Below, piece by piece: positions 14,382-21,150 of a stretch of 31,315 bases of DNA. Every line of letters begins with the position of its first letter. Position 1 is the first letter of the stretch. Position numbers and translations under genes: made by a program. The notes beneath the pieces were generated by a model. The model did not search any database. It was not told where the DNA came from and was given only the letters and a program-made list of their open reading frames with translations. The DNA comes from CAYGBW01 sp964348185 (lineage in GTDB: Bacteria; Desulfobacterota; BSN033; WVXP01). The stretch is from assembly GCA_964348185.1 (NCBI GenBank), contig CAYGBW010000083.1:1-31315 (forward strand), written 5' to 3'.

Positions 14382-14777
14382 TCAGAAAACGAGATCGTTG
14401 ACTTGACTGATAAATTTGTTGGGGTCGATGACCGGTTTTGATATGTATCCGTCGGCTCCTGATTCCCTCAGAAATGCTTCCTGTTCCCCTTTCATGGCAT
14501 GGGCCGTTGCAAGAAGGATTGGAATCACCCTGGAGGATTCATCTTTCTTAATGAGTCGGGACAGGGTAATGCCATCCACCCGCTCACCCTTGTAAAAGCT
14601 GTTGCAGAGGGAGACGTCCATGACGATCATATCAATCGAGCCCTGCCTTGTGAGGCGCAGGATCTCGTCGACATCCTCGGTCACAATAACGTCGAAGTTC
14701 CCTCGTCTTTTCAGGGTAAGCTCGAAAAACTTCGCATTCATCGGATCATCTTCAACAACCATAATCTTCTTTCTCAT
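14382..14777 (-). CDS. Single-domain response regulator
   Basis: The protein has 131 residues, a receiver only. ATG 14777 has GAGGAG upstream. It has 'VVEDDPMNAKFF' at the start (the acidic pair followed by the 'PxNxK' seen in receivers of hybrid kinases and cell-cycle type regulators), phosphoacceptor Asp54 ('IVMDVSL'), 'LLATAHAM' and Lys114 ('YISKPV'). The loop after Asp54 is longer than usual ('CNSFYKGERVDG'), as in DivK-like and some sporulation-type receivers. It lies between the kinase gene and the Hpt gene, with gaps of 49 and 14 bp, and is very likely a phosphorelay member. Confidence 0.9.
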   Translation of the reverse strand: MRKKIMVVEDDPMNAKFFELTLKRRGNFDVIVTEDVDEILRLTRQGSIDMIVMDVSLCNSFYKGERVDGITLSRLIKKDESSRVIPILLATAHAMKGEQEAFLRESGADGYISKPVIDPNKFISQVNDLVF

Positions 14778-14826
14778 GTCCAGCTCCTCAAATGAGCATC
14801 TCCGGCAAAAATGGGAATCCTACGAA

Positions 14827-16176
14827 TCAGAGGCAGGCCTTTTCCCCGAGAGTCCTGGCTCCGCCCGCCCCCTCCTTGTAGATGGGAAGGGTAAAAAAAA
14901 TCTGGCAGCCCTTTCCCTCCCCTGCACTCTCAAGTCGTATGCTCCCTCCCATCATTTCGACGAGATTCTTGCTAATGACCAGGCCCAAGCCGGTTCCTTT
15001 CTGTTTCCTCGTATGGTCTCGGTCAGTTTGGACAAATCGTTGAAATAACAGCTTTCGCTCCTCTCGTGGCACGCCGACCCCGGTGTCTTTGATTTCTATC
15101 GTAACAAAGTCAGAACTGTTGCGACGGACCTTGACGTCAATTCCGCCGTTCTCGGTGAATTTGATGGCATTCCCCAGGAGATTATTCAGAACCTGCCAGA
15201 CTTTTCCCCTGTCGGCATACACGGGAGGCACGTCATCGGATTCGTATCTGAAGTAGAGGTTTTTTTCTCTTGCCTGGATCGAGAATAGACTTGAGACCTC
15301 ATCCAAAATATCTTCCAGTTTGAGCTTTTCCAAGATAATGTCTAGCTTCCCCGCTTCTATTTTCGCTAGATCGAGCATGTTGTTGATCAGGAAGAGGAGG
15401 TTCTTCGAACTGTTGAGGGCATCCCTGAGAAGGGCCTTCTCCTCCTCCCTATTCTCACACAGATCGTCCAGAACGAGCCCGAGAAACCCCATGATGGAGT
15501 TGAGAGGGGTTCGAAGCTCGTGGGAGACTGTGGCAAGAAAGGCGCTTTTCATTTTGTCCGCTTTTTCCAATTCCGAGTTGGTCTTCAGGATCTTCTGGTT
15601 CTGCTTCTCAATGACATCCTTGGCTGCTTCGATTTCAACAAGGGCCAGTAAGAGCTCGTGAGCTTGTTCCTCCAGTCGATCCTTGGTCTGTTGGAGATCT
15701 TCAAGGTACTGTTGAAGGGCAAGGTTTTTCTCCTTGAGTTCTCTCCTAAGCCTCCTCTCCCGGACGACCCTGTTGATCTTCGCCTCAACGTCCTCAAGGT
15801 TGATGGGCTTCGGGATGATGTCACTCGCCCCTGCAATAACGACGTCGCTGAAGCTGTATTCCGTGCTGAATCCGGTTATCATGATAACGTCCAGGTTTTG
15901 GTACGCTTTCTTTGCCTCCTTCAGCAATTGCATGCCATCCATCCCCGGCATCTTTATATCGGTAATCATCAGCCCGACGGGCTCCTCCCGTAGGAGTCGA
16001 AGAGCCTCCTCACCGTTCTCTGCCGTTTTGCACGTGAACCCGAAGAGCTCTACGGTTTCCGTGAGGACGTCCCGAATTCCTTCGTCATCATCGACAATGA
16101 GAACAACACCCTGACCGTTTTCTCCTCGACTTGTTGAGTCGTTTTCCGAGATGGTCTCAGGGGAAAGCGCTTTCAT
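14827..16176 (-). CDS. Receiver-histidine kinase (N-terminal REC, HisKA, HATPase)
   Basis: The protein has 449 residues. ATG 16176 has GGAGGGG upstream. Order: receiver domain 22-140 (Asp29/Asp30/Asp31 acidic patch, phosphoacceptor Asp73 in 'ITDIKMPGMDG', Lys123), a long coiled coil (about 140-210), HisKA with 'ATVSHELRTPLNS' (His219), and an HATPase with 'NNLLGNAIKFTENG', 'DTGVGVP' and 'GTGLGL'. There are no membrane segments, so it is a cytoplasmic kinase whose input is phosphorylation of its own receiver. The coiled coil would carry that signal to the catalytic part. It heads the operon with a regulator and an Hpt protein. Confidence 0.93.
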   Translation of the reverse strand: MKALSPETISENDSTSRGENGQGVVLIVDDDEGIRDVLTETVELFGFTCKTAENGEEALRLLREEPVGLMITDIKMPGMDGMQLLKEAKKAYQNLDVIMITGFSTEYSFSDVVIAGASDIIPKPINLEDVEAKINRVVRERRLRRELKEKNLALQQYLEDLQQTKDRLEEQAHELLLALVEIEAAKDVIEKQNQKILKTNSELEKADKMKSAFLATVSHELRTPLNSIMGFLGLVLDDLCENREEEKALLRDALNSSKNLLFLINNMLDLAKIEAGKLDIILEKLKLEDILDEVSSLFSIQAREKNLYFRYESDDVPPVYADRGKVWQVLNNLLGNAIKFTENGGIDVKVRRNSSDFVTIEIKDTGVGVPREERKLLFQRFVQTDRDHTRKQKGTGLGLVISKNLVEMMGGSIRLESAGEGKGCQIFFTLPIYKEGAGGARTLGEKACL

Positions 16177-16629
16177 GGAAGGGGACCCCTCCTATGACCG
16201 GTTCCAGATATATCATCGGGATCTTTGACGTTAAACTTTAGGGACGACCGCTTCAGATGGGCCGGTCTGGGGAGCTTTTCTCTGGACGGGTTTCTAAGTC
16301 TACAGCAAGAGCCAGATTCGGAACGTTGAGACCACGGTCAACGCTGCAGACCGACACAGGGTAATCTTTCCGACTCCCATCGATCTGACGGGAATCGCCC
16401 GGATCTCGAAATCAACGGTCCGGGCGCATTGGGGATAGAGGCAGGCCTCCTCACCAATCCTCGAGGAGGCTGTGACGAGAAAAGCCGAGGGTCCGACGGA
16501 AGGTCCTCAAGAGTCGGAGTCCTGTGGGAACACGCCCGCGTGGGGTTTCCATCTGCGAAGGGCTGCCCACTCAGGGGAGACAGAGAGCAACATAAAACGA
16601 GGGACGGCGGGGTTTTCCCGGGTAAGACT

Positions 16630-16824
16630 TTAGGGAGACCCCACCGTGGGGATGGAGTCTCCGCCTGGAGAAGACGGGTATCTCGGTCTGATCCTTAAAT
16701 CCTGTGGATTTCTGTCGATCCCCATAAGAACCAACAAAAACAACGCCCCTAAAAGACACAGAATCAGGAGAACTCCCGATAGGAAGAGCGGCATAATCCA
16801 AAGAAACGCCCATGGGCAAGACAT
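16630..16824 (-). CDS. Possible small membrane protein (64 aa)
   Basis: ATG 16824 has a GGGGAT sequence about four bases upstream. Residues about 9-33 form one strong transmembrane segment ('FLWIMPLFLSGVLLILCLLG', then 'ALFLLVLMG'), followed by a polar tail rich in Pro, Arg and Ser. Small single-span subunits of this kind are common in respiratory complexes, and the gene lies on the same strand just beyond the cytochrome operon, about 400 bp after its last gene. No homologue is recognised, so it may be chance. Confidence 0.3.
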   Translation of the reverse strand: MSCPWAFLWIMPLFLSGVLLILCLLGALFLLVLMGIDRNPQDLRIRPRYPSSPGGDSIPTVGSP

Positions 16825-17072
16825 TTCATCCCCGAGTTTTGGCTTTGTCCCCTTTGTTCTGGGTTCCAGGGCTTTTCCAGCAGCAGGCTATCCCCTCGGG
16901 TTGACTTTTTCGGTCCCCCTTCAACATGCCCGGCTGGCCCAACTCCAGAGGTAAACTCCCCATCTTCCCCGGAGACCATGCCCAGCCTCTCGAGCCCATG
17001 ATCCAATCGATCAAAAGGAGGACTTTCGGTTGCTCGCCTCAGAGCCATTGTATAGGGCGTCAAAGGATTTTT

Positions 17073-17096
17073 GGGGGCGGGGAAATCCCCGCCCCC
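17073..17096. other. Perfect 10-bp all-GC hairpin after the cytochrome operon
   Basis: GGGGGCGGGG (17073-17082), loop AAAT, CCCCGCCCCC (17087-17096). It lies about 125 nt after the stop of the last cytochrome gene in the direction of transcription. On the minus strand it is followed by AAAAA, not U, so it is not a textbook terminator; it could stall polymerase or protect the 3' end. Confidence 0.6.
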
Positions 17097-17219
17097 CCCG
17101 TAGGACACCTTCTGACTGACAACAGGGTCACCCATCCCTGTCGAGGGCGTCCTGAAAACTCACGATGAGAAGCCGTAGGGGTTCAAGAAACCCCTTTGAA
17201 TGGTTCCTTCCTCTAGACT

Positions 17220-18392
17220 CTATTTGCGGGGGTACTGGTCTCCTGCAATCTCAATCACCATGGGTTGAGAACTCATGACCTGGGGAAGGTACTGGTACAT
17301 GGCCTTCGCTTCGATGGTCAGCTTTCTCTTCCAGTCCTTAATCAAATCGGGATAGGGGATTGAAAAAGAAAAGGGGACCTCTTTGACCTCTTTCGGGGCA
17401 ATCCGATTGTCATAGTAGACGCGGGACGCCTTGAGCATGATTTCGTGATCCTTTGTCAGCATCTGCTTCTGGTCATCAATCAAGACCTTCTCAAATGCCC
17501 TCTCTCTTTCCAGGTTAAGCCGTCCTGTATAGTCCTTGACAGCGACTCTCAAAACAAGCCGTCTTGACGGCGTTCCGGTCGGGATCTTATGACCAGAATT
17601 GACATTGGCCACATGAACCGTGACAGAAAGGGTACCCCTATCCTCGGTCACCTTCTTGATTTCAACCTTCACAGCGGAGCGAATCTGCTCGACAGAATGT
17701 CCCCCCGCCAGATTGTGGAGGTTAACTTGGCGCTTTGAGCGGCTAACTTCCTCCGAAACAATCCTCTTCTCCGGCGTGACGGGCATGTGACAGTCCTGGC
17801 ACTGGATACCCTCCGCGGCGTAGGGACTCTCCTTCCACTCCTGGTAGGTCCCGATGATCACAACCCCGTTCGGACCGACGAATTGATGGCAGCCGCCGCA
17901 CAGGGTTGATTCTTTGAAGAAGGGTTTTTTCTGCGTGTCATGGACAGGCGATTCGGAATCGATAAAGGGTCCCGTCTTCGTCTTACCCGGACGGCTGAGG
18001 AGAGGAGAATCTCGACGGGTCAGGTCGACTTCCTGAACGGTGTGGCAAAAATCGCAGGTCACACCGGCTCCGAGGATATCTGTTTTCACATCAAAGTCCT
18101 TGGGAATTCGGCTCGTGGGGTCATGGCACTGGAGGCAGAAAGCGGTAGCCTCCCCTTTGGTTTCAAAGAAGGCCTGGAGAAAGCTCGTCTGAAAAATCGG
18201 ATCATCGTAAGCCTGGGCATGCATCCCGTTTGCCCACATGTTATGAATGTCGGCATGGCATGCGGCACAAACCGTGGAAGGCTCATATGGCGAGTCCCCC
18301 TCCGCTGCCAGTCCGCCCTCTGTTACAAGGAGCCAGATTCCCACCCACATGCCGATGAAAACCAGGTAACCTATGTTTCTCTTATGTCTCAT
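17220..18392 (-). CDS. Pentaheme c-type cytochrome, cytochrome c554-like
   Basis: The protein has 390 residues. ATG 18392 follows GGGAGGG. The N-terminal segment (about 8-30) is a signal peptide or anchor ending 'GGLAAEG'. There are five CxxCH heme sites at about residues 42, 86, 113, 165 and 198, with additional His ('MHAQAY', 'HNLAGGHS') as likely distal ligands. The C-terminal 150 residues contain no heme but a beta-rich domain with 'SGHKIPTGTPSRR', a segment seen in multiheme cytochromes of the c554/NrfA-like kind. It is periplasmic and the last gene of the redox operon, after another pentaheme cytochrome. An electron-carrier role is likely; an enzymatic role cannot be excluded. Confidence 0.85.
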   Translation of the reverse strand: MRHKRNIGYLVFIGMWVGIWLLVTEGGLAAEGDSPYEPSTVCAACHADIHNMWANGMHAQAYDDPIFQTSFLQAFFETKGEATAFCLQCHDPTSRIPKDFDVKTDILGAGVTCDFCHTVQEVDLTRRDSPLLSRPGKTKTGPFIDSESPVHDTQKKPFFKESTLCGGCHQFVGPNGVVIIGTYQEWKESPYAAEGIQCQDCHMPVTPEKRIVSEEVSRSKRQVNLHNLAGGHSVEQIRSAVKVEIKKVTEDRGTLSVTVHVANVNSGHKIPTGTPSRRLVLRVAVKDYTGRLNLERERAFEKVLIDDQKQMLTKDHEIMLKASRVYYDNRIAPKEVKEVPFSFSIPYPDLIKDWKRKLTIEAKAMYQYLPQVMSSQPMVIEIAGDQYPRK

Positions 18393-18497
18393 AATTCCCT
18401 CCCCGTACGGTCTGCACTCAATCTCTCAAACCTTGGTTCCTTTCGGCCTGGAACAGGAGAAAATAGGCAGAAAGGTCGACTATCTATCTCCTCTCTG

Positions 18498-19292
18498 CTA
18501 AGCCTTTCTGGCCAGATCGGCATGGATCTCCTTGGGAATATGGGGGTTGTGGCAATTGCCGCATGATTGCCTTGCGTTCCTGTTGGCGATCTCTCCCCCT
18601 TTTTCGGCCTCGGCGCCCATCATCATAGCCTGGTACTTTTCTCCTGGGCCGTGGCAGGCCTCACAGCCCACGTTCCGCTCCACAAACTTCTTGCTCTCCG
18701 GGTTGTAGCCCGTGGCGTGGCAGGAGTAGCATTTCTCTTTGTCAGGATCGTCCTTTACCCTGAGGTAGGCCATGGTCGTCATGGGGGAGTCCTTCCATGT
18801 ATTGATGTACTCCTCATTCATCCCTTCGTGGCAGTCGAGACAGTCCTGAGATCCAACGTAGGCGACTTCTTCCCCTTTCACCTTTTGGGCCAGAGCCTCT
18901 CCCAAAACGGGGGCTGTCTTCTCCCAATCCCGGATAAAGGCCACGAGATTCTCCATCTGTTCCCGGGTAAGAGGGCCTCCTTCGGCGTCACCCAGAGGGG
19001 CCATCCCGGTTTGGGGGATCCCCCGTTCAATCATCTTGTACATCACCTCATCTTCCACCTCTTCCAGGAATCGTTTCGAGTTTAAAGGGGAAACCCCCGG
19101 CCCCCCCCCCCCATCTTTCCCATGACAATCGGCACAATGGGTCAAGTATAGCGGCCTTCCTCTATCCACCTCCTCCGATTCCATCTTTTCGGCTGTAGCC
19201 TTTAGCCGAGAGGGCTCAAAAACCCAGTATATGGTCAAAAATACGGCAATGGCTAAAGTGAGCACAAAACACCACGTAATCTGTCTCTCCAT
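18498..19292 (-). CDS. Membrane-anchored cytochrome: class I heme domain fused to a tetraheme domain
   Basis: The protein has 264 residues. ATG 19292 is 11 bp after the Rieske stop. An N-terminal anchor (about 5-25) is followed by a small class I cytochrome c domain (CADCH at 53-57, Met ligand candidate in 'GMAPLG') and then a tetraheme part (CLDCH 151, CYSCH 188, CEACH 210, CGNCH 244) of the cytochrome c554 type. It follows cytochrome b6, subunit IV and the Rieske protein, so it probably takes the place of cytochrome c1/f, receiving electrons from the Rieske centre. A run of 12 G, coding four Gly after the first heme, is a slippage-prone spot. Confidence 0.87.
   Translation of the reverse strand: MERQITWCFVLTLAIAVFLTIYWVFEPSRLKATAEKMESEEVDRGRPLYLTHCADCHGKDGGGGPGVSPLNSKRFLEEVEDEVMYKMIERGIPQTGMAPLGDAEGGPLTREQMENLVAFIRDWEKTAPVLGEALAQKVKGEEVAYVGSQDCLDCHEGMNEEYINTWKDSPMTTMAYLRVKDDPDKEKCYSCHATGYNPESKKFVERNVGCEACHGPGEKYQAMMMGAEAEKGGEIANRNARQSCGNCHNPHIPKEIHADLARKA
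19101..19112 (-). repeat. G12 homopolymer inside the cytochrome gene
   Basis: Twelve consecutive C on the plus strand (G on the coding strand) encode four glycines in a loop after the first heme site of the cytochrome at 18498-19292. The frame is intact at this length. Confidence 0.9.
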
Positions 19293-19303
19293 GATTCCTC
19301 TCT

Positions 19304-19786
19304 CTATGCCGATACGAGTTGAGACCGATGAAATTCCTCTCTGTGAATGGCCTTGGTCATGTCCACTAAAACCTTATCCTCAACAATCTTGATTGGATAG
19401 ATATCCAATGGCCTGGGGGGTGGACCCTCCAAAACCTCCCCAAGGGCGTTGAATTTGGCACCATGACAGGGACATTCAAATATCTCTTTTGGCTCAGTCC
19501 ACCGAACGACACAGCGAAGATGGGTGCATATCGCCGACATCGCCAACAACCCTTTCTCGGTCCGGTTGACGAAGACCTTTTCCTTCCTGAAAAGGACGAC
19601 CTTTCCCACTTGAAAATCGTCGACTTTTCCGGCGACCAGGAGTTTTTCGACCTGTCCCCCTCTGACTTTGGGCCACAGAAAGGCGAGGGTTCCACCAATC
19701 AGTTCTCCCACGACGATGGCGGCTGCAGCGATCCAGCCATAACCGATGATTTTTCTCCTGGAAATTCCTCTTTCTGCTTCAGCCAT
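19304..19786 (-). CDS. Rieske [2Fe-2S] protein of a bc/b6f-type complex
   Basis: The protein has 160 residues. ATG 19786 has GAGGGAAGGA upstream. The N-terminus has a twin-arginine motif (SRRKII, 9-14) followed by a transmembrane anchor (about 17-38), as usual for Rieske proteins. Box 1 'CTHLRC' (Cys87, His89, Cys92) and box 2 'CPCHG' (Cys105, Cys107, His108) give the four cluster ligands (Cys87, His89, Cys105, His108) and the disulfide pair (Cys92, Cys107). It takes an electron from quinol at the Qo site and passes it to the next cytochrome. It lies between subunit IV and the cytochrome of 18498-19292. Confidence 0.95.
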   Translation of the reverse strand: MAEAERGISRRKIIGYGWIAAAAIVVGELIGGTLAFLWPKVRGGQVEKLLVAGKVDDFQVGKVVLFRKEKVFVNRTEKGLLAMSAICTHLRCVVRWTEPKEIFECPCHGAKFNALGEVLEGPPPRPLDIYPIKIVEDKVLVDMTKAIHREEFHRSQLVSA

Positions 19787-19841
19787 TCCTTCCCTCTTCC
19801 TATCCCATTATCTATTGACAAATACCCTTCTCACCGAGCCC

Positions 19842-20354
19842 CTATCCCCACGGCACGACAAAACTCCAGTTTTCCCCCCGGAACAAAGAGCCGATAACCG
19901 TCAGCAAGGTAGCCCCGAACACAAATAGCATAAAGAGGATGACCAGAATGGTTCTCCTGTCCCTTCTATCGATGTAGGGGATGAGGACGAGCCAGACGAC
20001 GATGAGGCCTGGAATGATGACCCCCATCACGGCAGGGGGAGCCCAGGGGAAGTGTATGAGTTCCTGAATCCCTAGGAAGTACCATGGGGCTTTCCCTGGA
20101 TTAGGCGTTATCAGGGGATTTGCCATTTCCTCCAAAGGAGCATTGACGAGCCAGGAAAAGACGAGGAGAGCCAACGTGACAGCCAGGATACACAGGGTCA
20201 TCGGAACGATATAGAAGGGCCATGTGTCGACGAGGTCTTCGGGTTTCTTTTCCACCAGAGGCGATGTCCCCTCAACCAGTTCCATGAGTCCATAGGTCTT
20301 GTCTGGGGCCTTTTCAAAAACCCTCTCTGTTTTCTCCTCTGTTTCTTCGGCCAT
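19842..20354 (-). CDS. Cytochrome b C-terminal part (subunit IV-like)
   Basis: The protein has 170 residues. ATG 20354 follows AGGTGAG. A polar N-terminal extension (1-45) comes before three transmembrane segments (about 46-70, 107-125, 135-155). The quinol-oxidation segment reads 'NPGKAPWYFLGIQELIHF'; it aligns with the PEWY motif of classical complexes but has Ala-Pro-Trp-Tyr, the acid being absent, as in other menaquinol-type complexes. It pairs with the cytochrome b6-type protein 15 bp upstream, so cytochrome b is split as in b6f complexes. It would form part of the Qo site. Confidence 0.9.
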   Translation of the reverse strand: MAEETEEKTERVFEKAPDKTYGLMELVEGTSPLVEKKPEDLVDTWPFYIVPMTLCILAVTLALLVFSWLVNAPLEEMANPLITPNPGKAPWYFLGIQELIHFPWAPPAVMGVIIPGLIVVWLVLIPYIDRRDRRTILVILFMLFVFGATLLTVIGSLFRGENWSFVVPWG

Positions 20355-20369
20355 ATCTGCTCACCTAAC

Positions 20370-21080
20370 TCATAAGGGGTCAGAGATTCCCCCATCTTTC
20401 CGGATTCTCCAAAAATGGATCGCCATAAAGGCGCCCGCCAAAAGGGGCAGGACAACACAGTGCATGACGTAGAAGCGCAAGAGGGCGGGTTGCCCCACCT
20501 CGTCTGCCCCCAGCATAAAGAAGCGAACTTGTTCCCCAATCAGGGGCGTGTAGCCGGCAATAGTGGTACCGACGGTGATTCCCCAATAGGCCAATTGGTC
20601 CCACGGGAGGAGGTAACCGGTGTAACTCAGACCCAGGGTCAGGACCAAAAGGATGACTCCGACCACCCAGTTAAACTCCCTGGGGGGATGGTAGGAACGC
20701 GTGTAAAATACCCGGACCATATGGAGAAAGACCGTTATGATCATGGCATGGGCTGCCCATCGGTGGAGGTTCCTCAAAATCTGTCCGTTGTAGACTCCTA
20801 TGGATAGAAATTTCATATCGTGATAGGCCCGTTCAACAGTCGGGGCGTAAAGGAACATCAAGAGGACCCCTGTGACGGTGAGAATGACGAAGAGCAGGAA
20901 GGAGATACCCCCTAGACAGTAAGTAAAGGTGAATCGAATCCCATGCCTTTTGATCTTCACCGGAAAGACATGGAGGAAGAAGTTGTTATACATCACCATC
21001 GATTTTTTCAATGGCGTGTCAGGCAGCCCGCTTCTGAAGATCGATTTGCAAAGCCTCGATTCCTTTAGCCTCTTGATCAT
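20370..21080 (-). CDS. Cytochrome b6-type subunit with conserved Cys for heme c_n
   Basis: The protein has 236 residues. ATG 21080 follows GGAGGATAG. Four transmembrane helices are present. The two heme b His pairs are His106/His120 and His207/His222, the 14- and 15-residue spacings of cytochrome b6. 'LLPWDQLAYWG' is the conserved cd-loop region. Cys55 in 'YCLGGI' matches the b6 cysteine that binds the extra heme c_n (c_i) at the Qi site, known from b6f and Firmicute complexes. With subunit IV, Rieske and the following cytochromes it forms a bc-type menaquinol complex. The N-terminal 30 residues are polar and cytoplasmic. Confidence 0.95.
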   Translation of the reverse strand: MIKRLKESRLCKSIFRSGLPDTPLKKSMVMYNNFFLHVFPVKIKRHGIRFTFTYCLGGISFLLFVILTVTGVLLMFLYAPTVERAYHDMKFLSIGVYNGQILRNLHRWAAHAMIITVFLHMVRVFYTRSYHPPREFNWVVGVILLVLTLGLSYTGYLLPWDQLAYWGITVGTTIAGYTPLIGEQVRFFMLGADEVGQPALLRFYVMHCVVLPLLAGAFMAIHFWRIRKDGGISDPL

Positions 21081-21150
21081 CTATCCTCCGTAAGCCAGGC
21101 GGTGCTCCCATCCGGAAGCCTACAGTAGCTCCAAAGGCACTGTTTTTGGA

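Larger units (their letters stand above)
16177..17219. other. About 1 kb almost gene-free region
   Basis: Between the kinase start and the end of the cytochrome operon I see no gene with recognisable motifs on either strand. Long frames here are Arg/Gly-rich and look random. The only candidate is a 64-codon membrane peptide on the minus strand (16630-16824). The region carries a CCCCAC/GTGGGG hairpin near 16640 and the perfect all-GC hairpin at 17073-17096. The promoter of the kinase operon should lie at its left end; a weak TTTAAC-17-TATATC is visible there. Confidence 0.5.

Noticed and set aside
16429..16698. Plus-strand frame of 89 codons in the gene-poor region
   Set aside because: Arg/Gly-rich random composition, no motif, and no ribosome site of note.
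17073..17096. Intrinsic terminator for the cytochrome operon
   Set aside because: The hairpin is perfect, but on the coding strand it is followed by A, not T, so it is listed as a hairpin and not as a terminator.
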